From: Streptomyces fuscichromogenes
GTDB taxonomy: Bacteria; Actinomycetota; Actinomycetes; Streptomycetales; Streptomycetaceae
DNA: 64,000 nt
Assembly: GCF_014645815.1 (NCBI RefSeq)
Contig: NZ_BMML01000002.1
Span: 325,924 to 389,923, forward strand
Direction: 5' to 3'
Each line of letters begins with the position of its first letter. Within the stretch, counting starts at the first letter, position 1. Below, one piece after another: positions 47,234-56,010 of the stretch. A model generated the notes under the pieces. That model saw only the letters and a list, made by a program, of their open reading frames with translations. It had not been told where the DNA came from and searched no databases. The position numbers were made by a program, and so were the translations under genes.

Positions 47234-48283
47234 TCAGCGCGGGAGCACCACCACGTACGCGGCCGGGTCGCGGTCGTCCGCTGCCATCAGGGCCGTACGG
47301 ACCACCGCCGCCTGCTGTTCCATCGTGTCGCGGAGCTTCTTCGGGGTGATGTGCACGACCGTGATGCCGAGCCGCTCCAGGTGCTCCCGCTTGCGGGCGT
47401 ATTCGGACCACAGGGCGTCCTCGTCCTGCCGATGGCCTTGGCGCGGTGCGCGGGTGTCCAGTTCCAGGGCCACCGCCTGCTCCGGCCAGTAGGCGTCGAG
47501 GCCGCCCAGGTGGGGGCCGCCCGGCAGCCTCAGGTCCACGTTCCAGACCGGGTCGGGGAGACCGTACTCGTGGACCATCCGGTAGAGACGCTGCTCGGCG
47601 ATGGCCCGGCCCTCGGCGACCAGGGAGTCGACCGCGTCCACCACGTGCGGGCGGGAGAGCAGCTTCGCCTGGGTCAGTTCCCGTACCACCGCCGCCGGTT
47701 CGCAGTGGCCGCCGCGCACCGCCTCGGTCAGCAGCCGCCGTACCGACTCCGCGTCGGTGAGGTCCGCCACCGCGTCCGCGAGGGCGCGCGGGACCGGGGC
47801 GACCGGGAGGCCCGTCAGCTGCTCGGGGACCGGCAGCGCCGGGGCGCGGAGCACGCGGACGAAGGAGGTGGAGCGCAGCCGGCGCATCCGCGGGACCAGG
47901 ACGTCCACGTGGTCCAGGGAGAGCAGCGGCGGGGTGGCGGAGAACCCGTGCAGGGTCAGCGCCGCCAGGCCGGTGATCATCGCGTCCGCGTAGACCGGGC
48001 GGTGCGGGGAGTCCGGGCCCGGCTGTGCCGGGACGCCCGGGGCCGGCTGGCGGGCCGTGAAGAGCAGGGCTCCGTGCAGCCGTTCCTCGCTGGTCGGCGG
48101 CCCGGGGTGGAGCAGCACCACGCCCGGCAGCAGCTGCTGCCAGGGGCCGCCCGGCCGGCACTGTTCGGCGATCTCGGTGGCCGCGACGCCGTGGGAGCGG
48201 AGCTGGGCCGTCGTCAGCACCCGGCGGCGGACGTCGCGGAGGTGGCGCAGGGGGCGGGGGGAGAGCGGGGTGTTGTGGGTCAT
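47234..48283 (-). CDS. AbiEi-like / DUF559-type protein
   Basis: A 349-residue protein. The N-terminus (VLTTAQLRSHGVAATEIAEQ) resembles the winged HTH of AbiEi-type antitoxin-like proteins; the middle has LHGALLFTARQP and ALTLHGFSA. The C-terminus has a PD-(D/E)xK-like region (GLDAYWPEQAVALELDTR, EYARKREHLERLGITVVHI), as in DUF559/Vsr-like endonuclease domains. The chosen ATG is 48283 with GAGG nearby; a longer frame exists. No AbiEii toxin gene is adjacent, so a toxin-antitoxin role is not supported. Confidence 0.75.
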   Translation of the reverse strand: MTHNTPLSPRPLRHLRDVRRRVLTTAQLRSHGVAATEIAEQCRPGGPWQQLLPGVVLLHPGPPTSEERLHGALLFTARQPAPGVPAQPGPDSPHRPVYADAMITGLAALTLHGFSATPPLLSLDHVDVLVPRMRRLRSTSFVRVLRAPALPVPEQLTGLPVAPVPRALADAVADLTDAESVRRLLTEAVRGGHCEPAAVVRELTQAKLLSRPHVVDAVDSLVAEGRAIAEQRLYRMVHEYGLPDPVWNVDLRLPGGPHLGGLDAYWPEQAVALELDTRAPRQGHRQDEDALWSEYARKREHLERLGITVVHITPKKLRDTMEQQAAVVRTALMAADDRDPAAYVVVLPR

Positions 48284-48398
48284 GGCCTCGGGATTCCCGC
48301 GGCCGGCCGGGTCCTTAACCGGTGTTACGTGTTCGTCGATAAATGCGGACAAGGCGGTACTAAAGGACGGGTGTTCGGGTGCCGAGTAGGGACCGGAA

Positions 48399-48430
48399 AC
48401 CCCTGGTCCGGATGGGTGGGGACCAGGGGT
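48399..48430 (-). terminator. Hairpin between pepN2 and the AbiEi-like gene
   Basis: An 11-bp perfect stem ACCCCTGGTCC / GGACCAGGGGT. It lies about 60 bases past the pepN paralogue's stop and upstream of the next gene's promoter region. Confidence 0.5.
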
Positions 48431-48459
48431 TACGGCCATGATGGAATGAATTGCGTAAC

Positions 48460-48478
48460 GGTCACCCGGAGGGTGACC
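48460..48478 (-). terminator. Terminator of the second pepN
   Basis: GGTCACCC pairs with GGGTGACC over a 3-base loop, 12 bases past the stop at 48491. Confidence 0.65.
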
Positions 48479-48490
48479 CGTGGCCAAAGG

Positions 48491-51076
48491 TCAGCTCGCG
48501 GAGGCCGCTGCGGCCCGCGCGTCGCACTCCTGTCCGCGCAGCGCCCGTGCCAGGTCGTCGCGGGCCTCCAGGACCAGCCGGCGCAGCGCCGGCGGCGCGT
48601 CGGCGTGGGCCGTCAGCCACGCGTCCGTCGCCGCCAGGGTCTGCGGGCCGTCCTGGTACGACGGGTACAGACCCCGGACCACGTCCATGCCGATCTGGAT
48701 CGAGCGGTCCTCCCAGATCCGCGCGATGACCTCGAAGTACCTCTCCGCGTACGGCGCCAGCAGCTGCCGCTGCGAGGGCTGCGCGAAGCCCGCGATCGTC
48801 GCCTCCACCAGCGCGTTGGACAGCGCCTGCGACTCCACGACCTGGGCCCACGCCTGCGCCTTCACGGCCGCCGACGGGCGGGCGGCCAGACAGCGCACCT
48901 GGTGGCGCTTGCCGGACGCGGTGTCGTCCCGGGCCAGTTCGGCCGCCAGGACGGACTCGTCGGCGGCGCCGTGTGCGGTGAGGGGTTCCAGGAACGCCCA
49001 GCGCAGCTCCTGGTCGACGTCCAGGCCGTCGATCGTCGCCGTACCCGCCAGCAGCTCCTGGAGCAGCCCGAAGTCGGGCCCGTCCGCCGCCGTCGACGCG
49101 AAGAACCGCGCCCAGGCCAGCTGGTGCTCACTGCCCGGTGCCGCCTGCCGCAGCTCCCGCAGGGCGCCCTCGGCGAGCAGCCGCCCGCCCGTCGCCCGCC
49201 ACTCGGGCGCCGCGTAGTGCACCAGCGCCGACTCCGCCCACGCCTGGAGCATCTGGAGCACACCGATGTCCGACTCACGGTTCGCGAACCGCAGCACCAG
49301 GTCGACGAAGTCCCGGGCCGGCAGCAGCGCGTCCCTGGTCAGGTTCCACAGCGCCGACCAGCACAGCGCCCGCGCCAGCGGGTCGGTGAGCGAGCCGAGG
49401 TGGCCGCGCAGGGCCGCCAGCGAGGTGTCGTCGAAGCGGATCTTGCAGTACGTGAGGTCGTCGTCGTTGACCAGGACCAGCTCCGGGGCGTCGGCGCCGG
49501 CCAGCTCCGCGATCACCGTGCGCGGGCCGTCGACGTCCGCCTCCGCACGCGCGTACCGGACCAGATCGCCGTCCGCCAGCCGGTACAGACCGATCGCGAC
49601 CCGGTGCGGCCGCAGTTCCGGGTGCGACTCCGCGGCCTCCTGCACCACCGCCAGCTCGGCCACCCTGCCGTCCCCGTCCAGGAGCACCTGCGGGGTCAGC
49701 GAGTTCACCCCCGCCGTCTGGAGCCACTTCCCGGCCCAGGCGCCCATGTCCCGGCCGCTGGTCTCCTCCAGGACGGACAGCAGGTCGCCGAGGCGCGTGT
49801 TGCCGTACGCGTTGCGCTTGAAATAGCGGCGGGCGCCCTCCAGGAACGCGTCCTGGCCGACGTACGCCACCAGCTGCTTGAGGACCGAGGCTCCCTTGGC
49901 GTACGTGATGCCGTCGAAGTTGAGCTTGGCGTCCTGGAGGTCGCGGATGTCGGCCGTGATCGGGTGCGTGGAGGGCAGCTGGTCGGCGCGGTACGCCCAG
50001 GCCTTGCGGCGGTTGGCGAAGGTGGTCCAGGCGCCCTGGAAGCGGGTCGCGCCGACGTTCGCGAAGGTGCCCATGAAGTCCGCGAAGGACTCCTTGAGCC
50101 ACAGGTCGTCCCACCACACCATGGTGACCAGGTCGCCGAACCACATGTGCGCCATCTCGTGCAGGATCACGTTGGCGCGTGCCTCGTACGACGCCTGGGT
50201 CACCTTGCCCCGGAAGATGTACTCCTCCCGGAAGGTCACCAGACCCGGGTTCTCCATCGCGCCGAGGTTGTACTCGGGCACGAACGCCTGGTCGTACTTG
50301 CCGAACGGGTACGGGTAGTCGAAGTGGTCGTGGAAGAAGTCCAGCCCCTGCCTGGTGACGAGGAAGACGTCGTCCGCGTCGAAGTAGGGGGCGAGGCCCT
50401 TGCGGCACAGCGCGCCGAGCGGGATGTCGAGCGTCGTGCCGTCCGGGAACGTCCGGGAGTAGGAGTCCGTCACGTAGTGGTACGGCCCCGCCACCACGCA
50501 CGTGATGTACGTCGAGATCGGCTTCGTCTCCGCGAACCGCCAGACGCCGTCGGCGAGTTCACCCGCCCCGTTGCTCCACACCGTCCACTCCCCGGGCGCC
50601 CGCACCTCGAAGCGGAACGGCGCCTTGAGGTCCGGCTGCTCGAAGTTCGCGAAGACCCGGCGGGAGTCGGCCGGCTCGTACTGCGTGTAGAGGTAGACCT
50701 CGCCGTCCTCGGGGTCGACGAACCGGTGCAGGCCCTCGCCGGTACGGGAGTAGGCGCACCGGGCGTCCACCACCAGCTCGTTCTCCGCGGCCAGGTCCTC
50801 CAGGGCGATCCGGGTGCCGTCGAAGACCTCGCCGGGGTCGAGGTCCTTGCCGTTCAGTGTCACCGCGGTCACGCTCGGTGCGATCAGGTCGGCGAAGCTC
50901 GCCGCGCCCGGCTCGCTGCAGCGGAAGCGGATCGTGGTCACCGAGCGGAAGGTGCGCGGCTCGTCCTGGGCCTCCCCGACGGCGGACCGTACGTCCAGTG
51001 ACACCTCGTATCCGTCGACCGACAGCAGGGCGGCCCGCTCCCGGGCCTCGTCGCGGGACAGATTCTCACCGGGCAC
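48491..51076 (-). CDS. pepN: Aminopeptidase N, M1 family (copy 2)
   Basis: An 861-residue M1 metallopeptidase, paralogous to the enzyme at 30658-33231. GAMENPGLVTF and HEMAHMWFGDLV...KESFADF are intact, so both copies should be active. The GTG at 51076 follows GAGGGAG. The opening PGENLSRDEARERAALLSVD is recognisably the same as copy 1 (PGTNLTREEAQQRAKLLTVD). Divergent from the Rv2466c-like gene. Confidence 0.95.
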   Translation of the reverse strand: MPGENLSRDEARERAALLSVDGYEVSLDVRSAVGEAQDEPRTFRSVTTIRFRCSEPGAASFADLIAPSVTAVTLNGKDLDPGEVFDGTRIALEDLAAENELVVDARCAYSRTGEGLHRFVDPEDGEVYLYTQYEPADSRRVFANFEQPDLKAPFRFEVRAPGEWTVWSNGAGELADGVWRFAETKPISTYITCVVAGPYHYVTDSYSRTFPDGTTLDIPLGALCRKGLAPYFDADDVFLVTRQGLDFFHDHFDYPYPFGKYDQAFVPEYNLGAMENPGLVTFREEYIFRGKVTQASYEARANVILHEMAHMWFGDLVTMVWWDDLWLKESFADFMGTFANVGATRFQGAWTTFANRRKAWAYRADQLPSTHPITADIRDLQDAKLNFDGITYAKGASVLKQLVAYVGQDAFLEGARRYFKRNAYGNTRLGDLLSVLEETSGRDMGAWAGKWLQTAGVNSLTPQVLLDGDGRVAELAVVQEAAESHPELRPHRVAIGLYRLADGDLVRYARAEADVDGPRTVIAELAGADAPELVLVNDDDLTYCKIRFDDTSLAALRGHLGSLTDPLARALCWSALWNLTRDALLPARDFVDLVLRFANRESDIGVLQMLQAWAESALVHYAAPEWRATGGRLLAEGALRELRQAAPGSEHQLAWARFFASTAADGPDFGLLQELLAGTATIDGLDVDQELRWAFLEPLTAHGAADESVLAAELARDDTASGKRHQVRCLAARPSAAVKAQAWAQVVESQALSNALVEATIAGFAQPSQRQLLAPYAERYFEVIARIWEDRSIQIGMDVVRGLYPSYQDGPQTLAATDAWLTAHADAPPALRRLVLEARDDLARALRGQECDARAAAASAS

Positions 51077-51212
51077 GGGCGGCACTCCCTCATGGTTGTC
51101 GGTACGCCGGAACAGCACCGATCCTCCCATGCGCCCCTGACGGCGGGTAGCGGGAATGGGGTGGCCGGTGCGGGTGTTGCCGCTGGAAAACGGCCGTATT
51201 CCGAGGAGAACC

Positions 51213-51875
51213 ATGTCCGACACCGTGACCGGCTCCGGCAAGACCCCCGTCGACTTCTGGTTCGACCCGCTGTGCCCCTGGGCCTGGATGACCTCCCGGT
51301 GGGTCCTGGAGGTGGAGAAGGTCCGCGACATCGAGGTCCGCTGGCACATCATGAGCCTCGCGGTGCTCAACGAGCCGAAGCTGGACGAGCTGCCCGAGGA
51401 GTACCGCGAGCTGCTGGAGACCAAGGCGTGGAAGCCGATCCGGGTGGTCACCGCGGCCTGGCAGAAGCACGGCGCCGACGTCCTCGGCCCGCTCTACACG
51501 GCGCTCGGCACCCGGATCCACAACAACGGCGAGGGCCCGACCGTGGAGGCCGTCGCGGGCGCGCTCGCGGACGTCGGCCTGCCCGCCGACCTGATCGACT
51601 ACGCCGACCAGGAGGACTTCGAGTTCGACGCCGAGCTGCGCGCCTCCCACAAGGAGGGCATCGACAGGGTCGGCCAGGACGTCGGCACCCCGGTCATCGC
51701 GGTCCCCGGCCCCGACGGCGAGCAGATCGCCTTCTTCGGCCCGGTCGTCACCCCCGCCCCCAAGGGCGAGGAGGCGGCCCGCCTGTGGGACGGCACCGTC
51801 GCGGTCGCCTCCGTCCCCGGCTTCTACGAGATCAAGCGGACCCGCACCAAGGGCCCCGACTTCAGCAACCTGTAG
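51213..51875 (+). CDS. Rv2466c-like DsbA-family protein (mycothiol-dependent reductase family)
   Basis: A 220-residue thioredoxin-fold protein. DFWFDPLCPWAWMTSRW and FHVMSL-like HIMSLAVLNE match M. tuberculosis Rv2466c, a mycothiol-dependent nitroreductase, along almost the whole length. In Rv2466c the active site is CPWC; here the second Cys is Ala (CPWA). The cis-Pro loop DVGTPVIAV is present. The ATG at 51213 follows GAGGAGAA. With a single Cys it may work by a monothiol, mycothiol-linked mechanism. Confidence 0.92.
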   Translation: MSDTVTGSGKTPVDFWFDPLCPWAWMTSRWVLEVEKVRDIEVRWHIMSLAVLNEPKLDELPEEYRELLETKAWKPIRVVTAAWQKHGADVLGPLYTALGTRIHNNGEGPTVEAVAGALADVGLPADLIDYADQEDFEFDAELRASHKEGIDRVGQDVGTPVIAVPGPDGEQIAFFGPVVTPAPKGEEAARLWDGTVAVASVPGFYEIKRTRTKGPDFSNL

Positions 51876-51884
51876 GCCACCCCG

Positions 51885-51912
51885 CCGTGCCCGGCCGTCC
51901 CGCCGGGCACGG
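51885..51912 (+). terminator. Terminator of the DsbA-family gene
   Basis: CCGTGCCCGGC pairs with GCCGGGCACGG, 10 bases past the stop. Confidence 0.75.
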
Positions 51913-52016
51913 GACGAAGATCACCACCATGCCGGCCGGCGCCGGCCGGGGTGCTGCGCCGCGGCATGGGCCCGGCTCGTCCCATGGGCGGGACGGGCCG
52001 GGAGCGCCCACGGTGC

Positions 52017-52050
52017 GGGCGGCCTCTCCGCTCGGCAGGAGAGGCCGCCC
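52017..52050 (-). terminator. Terminator of the organosulfur operon
   Basis: A 12-bp perfect stem GGGCGGCCTCTC / GAGAGGCCGCCC with a 10-base loop, 33 bases past the dioxygenase stop. Confidence 0.8.
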
Positions 52051-52082
52051 GTCATCCGGACGTACCCGTCATCGCGATGCGT

Positions 52083-52973
52083 TCACTCGGCTACGGAGGT
52101 GTAGTGCGACGCGTCGCCCTCGATCGAGTAGCTCTCCTTGCCCTCGATGCCGACCGGCACGTCACCGGCGACGGTGACGCGGTTGAGGCGGCGCGGCGCG
52201 CCGTCGTAGTTGTCGACGGCGTAGTGCTGGGTGATGCGGTTGTCGAACAGGACCAGCTGGTTCGGGGACCAGCGGTGGCGCAGGATGTTCTCGGGGCGGG
52301 TGACGTACGCCTGGAGCAGGTCGAGGACCTTGCGGGACTCGTCCTTCGACAGACCGGCGATCCGCTGCGCGAACCCCCCGACGAACAGGCCGCGTTCACC
52401 GGTCAGCGGGTGCACCCGGACGACCGGGTGGACCGTGCGGAACCTGATCGACGTGAACTGGGCGCGCTGGGCGGCCTTCTCCTCGTCGATCTCCTCGTCC
52501 GGTACGGCGTAGTCGTAGTCGTTGGTGTGCTCCGCCCACAGCGTGTCGGCCAGCGCGCGCAGCGGCTCGGGCAGGTCGCGGTAGGCGGCGGCCGAACTGG
52601 CGATCAGGGTCTCGCCGCCGTACGGCGGGACCGTGAGCGAGCGCAGCGTGCTGGCCTGGGGCGGGTTGAGGACGAACGTCACGTCGGTGTGCCAGTGGTT
52701 GGCCCGGCCGCGCTCGCTGTCGACGGGCAGCACGTTCGGGGCGCCGTCGACGGCGGGCACCGTCGGATGGGCGGTGGTGAGGTCGCCGAAGTGCCGGGCG
52801 AAGGCCTCCTGGCCCGCGTCGTCGAGGCGGACGTCGTCGAAGACCAGGGCCTTGTGGACGTTCAGGGCCTCGCGGATCGCGGCGACCTGCTCCGCGTCGA
52901 GCGGCTCGGAGATGTCCACGCCCAGGACCTGGGCGCCGATGTGCGCGGTGACCTTGCGGATCTCGATGGACAT
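52083..52973 (-). CDS. TauD/TfdA-family Fe(II)/2-oxoglutarate dioxygenase
   Basis: A 296-residue dioxygenase. Iron ligands His and Asp are in NHWHTDVTF, the distal His in ITQHYAVDNYDG, and the 2-oxoglutarate Arg in RRLNRVTV. Family members release sulfite or sulfate from taurine, alkanesulfonates or alkyl sulfate esters. It is the last gene of the operon that begins with the binding protein at 57074, so a sulfur-scavenging role is likely; the exact substrate is not clear. Confidence 0.93.
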   Translation of the reverse strand: MSIEIRKVTAHIGAQVLGVDISEPLDAEQVAAIREALNVHKALVFDDVRLDDAGQEAFARHFGDLTTAHPTVPAVDGAPNVLPVDSERGRANHWHTDVTFVLNPPQASTLRSLTVPPYGGETLIASSAAAYRDLPEPLRALADTLWAEHTNDYDYAVPDEEIDEEKAAQRAQFTSIRFRTVHPVVRVHPLTGERGLFVGGFAQRIAGLSKDESRKVLDLLQAYVTRPENILRHRWSPNQLVLFDNRITQHYAVDNYDGAPRRLNRVTVAGDVPVGIEGKESYSIEGDASHYTSVAE

Positions 52974-53019
52974 GCGGGTGCGTCCTTTCAGACGTTCGGG
53001 CGAAGGGGCTTGCGGGTTC

Positions 53020-54360
53020 TCAGGCGGTGGCGAGTGCCGGAGCGGCGTACTGGTTGGCGGGGCGCGGCAGGCCGTAGCGCTCCCGCAGGGTCCGGCGCGG
53101 GCCGTAGGCGGTGCGCAGCAGGCCGCGGGCGCGCAGGATCGGGACCACGTGGTCGACGAAGGTCTCCAGGCCGGAGGGCAGTACGGGCGGCATGATGTTG
53201 AAGCCGTCGGCGGCGCCCTGGGTGAACCAGGTCTCGATCGCGTCGGCCACCTGCTCCGGGGTGCCGGCGAAGGTCAGGTGCCCGCGGCCGCCGCCGAGCC
53301 GCCCGATCAGCTGCCGGACGGTGAGCCGCTCACGGCGGGCGAGTCCGACGACCAGCGTGTAGCGGCTCCTGGCGCCCTCGATGGCGTCCTCGGGCGGCAG
53401 TTCGGCGGGCAGCAGGGCGTCCAGCTCCAGGGTTCCCGCGGGGAGACGGAGGAGCCCTTCCAGGTTGGCCACGCCGTGCCGGTGCACGATGTGGTCCTCC
53501 AGGAGCTGTTCGTGCGCCCGCGCCTCGGCCTCGGTCGAGCCGATCACGGGGACGATGCCGGGCAGCACCTTGACGTGGTCGGGGTCGCGTCCGGCGGCGG
53601 CCGTCCGGGCCTTGAGGTCGGCGTAGAAGGCCCGCGCCTCCTCGACGGTCTGCTGCGCGGTGAACACCGCCTCCGCGTACCGGGCCGCGAACGCCTTGCC
53701 GTCCTCGCTGGAGCCCGCCTGCACCAGCAGCGGGTAACCCTGCGGGCTGCGCGGCACGTTGAGGGCGCCCTCGACACCGAAGTAGGTGCCGCGGTGCCGG
53801 GGCGGGTGGATCTTCGCGTCGTCGCCCCAGACGCCGGCCGCCTTGTCGGCGACGATCGCGTCGTCCTCCCAGCTGTCCCAGAGCTTCAGCGCCACGTCGA
53901 GGAACTCGGCGGCCCGTGCGTACCGTTCGGCGTGCGCGGGCTCCTCGTCGACGCCGAAGTTGCGGGCCGCCTCCGCTCCCGCCGTGGTGACGATGTTCCA
54001 GCCGGCCCGGCCGCCGCTGATGATGTCCAGCGAGGCGAACCTGCGGGCCAGGTTGTAGGGGGAGTTGTAGGAGGTGGAGGCGGTGGCGATCAGGCCGATG
54101 TGCTCGGTGGCGGTGGCCAGCGCGGTGAGCAGGGTGAGCGGTTCCAGCGCCCCGGCGGGGCGCTGGGCGACGCTGCCCCACAGGTGCGGCCCGTCGGCGA
54201 GGAAGAGCGAGTCGAAGGTGCCGCGCTCGGCGGTGCGGGCCAGCCCCGCGTAGTGCGCGAGGTCGACGTGGGCGTAGGGGTCGCTCTCCGGGAGACGCCA
54301 GGAGGCTTCGTGATGGCCGGTGGTCATGAGGAAGGCGTTGAGGTGGAGCTGGCGGGTCAT
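53020..54360 (-). CDS. LLM-class flavin-dependent monooxygenase (NtaA/SnaA/DszA type)
   Basis: A 446-residue monooxygenase using reduced FMN. Typical starts and motifs are seen: LHLNAFLMTTGHHEASWR, RTAERGTFDSLFLADG, RRFASLDIISGGRAGWNIVT and EYARAAEFLDV-like WDSW. This family oxidises sulfones, sulfonates or aminopolycarboxylates. It lies between the ATPase gene and the dioxygenase gene. A copy of a dispersed repeat occupies the 115-base gap toward the ATPase gene. No flavin reductase is encoded here; one must come from elsewhere. Confidence 0.93.
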   Translation of the reverse strand: MTRQLHLNAFLMTTGHHEASWRLPESDPYAHVDLAHYAGLARTAERGTFDSLFLADGPHLWGSVAQRPAGALEPLTLLTALATATEHIGLIATASTSYNSPYNLARRFASLDIISGGRAGWNIVTTAGAEAARNFGVDEEPAHAERYARAAEFLDVALKLWDSWEDDAIVADKAAGVWGDDAKIHPPRHRGTYFGVEGALNVPRSPQGYPLLVQAGSSEDGKAFAARYAEAVFTAQQTVEEARAFYADLKARTAAAGRDPDHVKVLPGIVPVIGSTEAEARAHEQLLEDHIVHRHGVANLEGLLRLPAGTLELDALLPAELPPEDAIEGARSRYTLVVGLARRERLTVRQLIGRLGGGRGHLTFAGTPEQVADAIETWFTQGAADGFNIMPPVLPSGLETFVDHVVPILRARGLLRTAYGPRRTLRERYGLPRPANQYAAPALATA

Positions 54361-54386
54361 ACGGGGTCCTTTGCATGTCTTTTCCT

Positions 54387-54460
54387 GAGCCCGTCCGGCG
54401 TTCGAGGACGAGGCCGAAGGCCGAAGCGGGGGTCCGGGGGGCGGCAGCCCCCGGGGCGGT
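54387..54460. repeat. Dispersed repeat (GCCCGTCCGGCGTTCGAGGA type), copy
   Basis: GAGCCCGTCCGGCGTTCGAG followed by GACGAGGCCG and a GGGGGCGGCAGCCCCCGGGG palindrome. The same unit, slightly diverged, is at 27173-27248. Confidence 0.75.
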
Positions 54461-54475
54461 CACCACGACCGACGG

Positions 54476-55189
54476 TCACGCGACGTCCTCCGTGACGCCC
54501 AGCGCCGCCAGCAGCCGGCCCCGGTACTCCCCGCGCGGCCGGTCATGGTCCACGGTCAGGTCGAGCCCGATCCGGCCCCGCTCCAGCACGAGCACCCGGT
54601 CGGCGAGGGCGATCGCCTCGTCGACGTCGTGGGTGACGAGCAGCACGGACGGGCGGTGCCGTTTCCACAGCTCGCGCAGCAGGTGGTGCATCCTGATCCG
54701 GGTGAGCGCGTCCAGGGCGCCGAACGGCTCGTCGGCGAGCAGCAGTTCGGGTTCGCGGACCAGAGACCGGGCGAGCGCGGCACGCTGTGCCTCGCCGCCG
54801 GACAGCTCGCCCGGCCAGGCCCGTTCGCGGCCCGCGAGCCCGACCTCGGTCAGCGCCGCCCGGCCCTTGCCGTGGGCGTCCTTGCCGTCGAGCCCCAGCA
54901 CCACGTTGTCCAGCACCCGGCGCCAGGGCAGCAGCCGGGAGTCCTGGAAGACCACCGACACCCGTTCCGGGGCGCTGAGTCCGCCGCTGCCGGTGACCCC
55001 GTGGTCGAGCCCGGCGACGGCCCGCAGCAGGGTGGACTTGCCGGAGCCGCTGTGTCCGAGCAGGGCGGTGAACTGCCCGGCCGGCAGGTCGAGGTCGATG
55101 CCGTCCAGGACCGTACGGTCCCCGAACGACCTGGTCAGTCCCCGCAGCCGGACGGCGGGGCGGGTCAGCTGCTCAGTGTGCGGCGCCAC
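54476..55189 (-). CDS. ABC transporter ATP-binding protein, SsuB/TauB type
   Basis: A 237-residue ATPase. Walker [11 protein letters not shown]-loop [10 protein letters not shown], signature LSGGEAQR, Walker [14 protein letters not shown]-loop VTHDVDEA. The [10 protein letters not shown] and DEPFGALD forms are typical of nitrate/sulfonate/taurine importers. The GTG start overlaps the permease gene by 25 bases. Confidence 0.94.
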   Translation of the reverse strand: MAPHTEQLTRPAVRLRGLTRSFGDRTVLDGIDLDLPAGQFTALLGHSGSGKSTLLRAVAGLDHGVTGSGGLSAPERVSVVFQDSRLLPWRRVLDNVVLGLDGKDAHGKGRAALTEVGLAGRERAWPGELSGGEAQRAALARSLVREPELLLADEPFGALDALTRIRMHHLLRELWKRHRPSVLLVTHDVDEAIALADRVLVLERGRIGLDLTVDHDRPRGEYRGRLLAALGVTEDVA

Positions 55190-56010
55190 GACAGCACCCT
55201 CCGTTCGACGAGTCGGACCACGGTGTCGGAGACGAGGCCGAAGACGCCGTAGATCAGCAGACCGACGAGGATGATGTCGCTGCGCCCGTAGTTCTGGGCC
55301 TGGAACATCATGTAGCCGAGGCCGCTGGTGGCGTTGATCTGCTCCAGGACGACCAGGCCGAGCCAGGAGCCGGTGACGCCGAGCCGGAGCCCCACGAAGA
55401 ATCCGGGCAGCGCGCCGGGGATCACGATCTCCCGGATGAACCGGACCCTCGACAGGTCCAGCACCTCGGCGAGTTCGACGTAGCGGCTGTCGATGGCGGA
55501 CAACGCGGCATGCGTGTTCAGGTAGACCGGGATGTAGACGACGATCGCGATGATGGCGATCTTGAAGGTCTCGCCGATGCCCAGCCAGAGGATGAACAGC
55601 GGGATCAGGCCGAGGGTGGGGATCGCGCGGTTGATCTGCACGGTCCCGTCGATCAGCGCCTCACCGGTGCGACTGAGCCCGGCGGCCAGGGCCAGCAGCA
55701 CCCCGGCGGTCAGGCCGATCGCGAACCCGTACCCGGCCCGCTCCACGGAGGTCAGGATGTCGGTGCGCAGCGTTCCGGCGGTCCACAGGTGGACGGCGGT
55801 GTCCAGGACGGTCCAGGGCGCCGGGATCGCGCCCGGGTCCAGTTGTCCCGCGGCGGAGGCGATCGCCCAGGCGGCGAGGACCACGAGGGGACCGGCCAGC
55901 CGGGCGGCGGGCAGTCGGCGGCCGGGGGAGAGCCGGCGGCGCGGCCGGACCCGGTGCGCCTTCTCCTCCGCGACGGGAACCGGCACGGTGCCGGTGGTCA
56001 CGGCGGTCAT
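55165..56010 (-). CDS. ABC transporter permease, SsuC/TauC type
   Basis: A 281-residue permease with six predicted helices. The EAA loop is [26 protein letters not shown] basic region ([14 protein letters not shown]) precedes the first helix. ATG 56010 overlaps the binding-protein stop by four bases (ATGA); the longer frame upstream is a shadow. Part of the sulfonate-type importer. Confidence 0.94.
   Translation of the reverse strand: MTAVTTGTVPVPVAEEKAHRVRPRRRLSPGRRLPAARLAGPLVVLAAWAIASAAGQLDPGAIPAPWTVLDTAVHLWTAGTLRTDILTSVERAGYGFAIGLTAGVLLALAAGLSRTGEALIDGTVQINRAIPTLGLIPLFILWLGIGETFKIAIIAIVVYIPVYLNTHAALSAIDSRYVELAEVLDLSRVRFIREIVIPGALPGFFVGLRLGVTGSWLGLVVLEQINATSGLGYMMFQAQNYGRSDIILVGLLIYGVFGLVSDTVVRLVERRVLSWRRTLSS

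Noticed and set aside
47234..48283. An AbiEi/AbiEii toxin-antitoxin system.
   Set aside because: No nucleotidyltransferase toxin gene is adjacent; the neighbour is aminopeptidase N.
47351..51001. A 1216-codon open frame on the plus strand opposite the AbiEi-like and second pepN genes.
   Set aside because: It is the antisense shadow typical of high-GC DNA: it is Arg/Gly/Val/Leu-rich, has no domain motif, and lies across two well-supported genes and a terminator.
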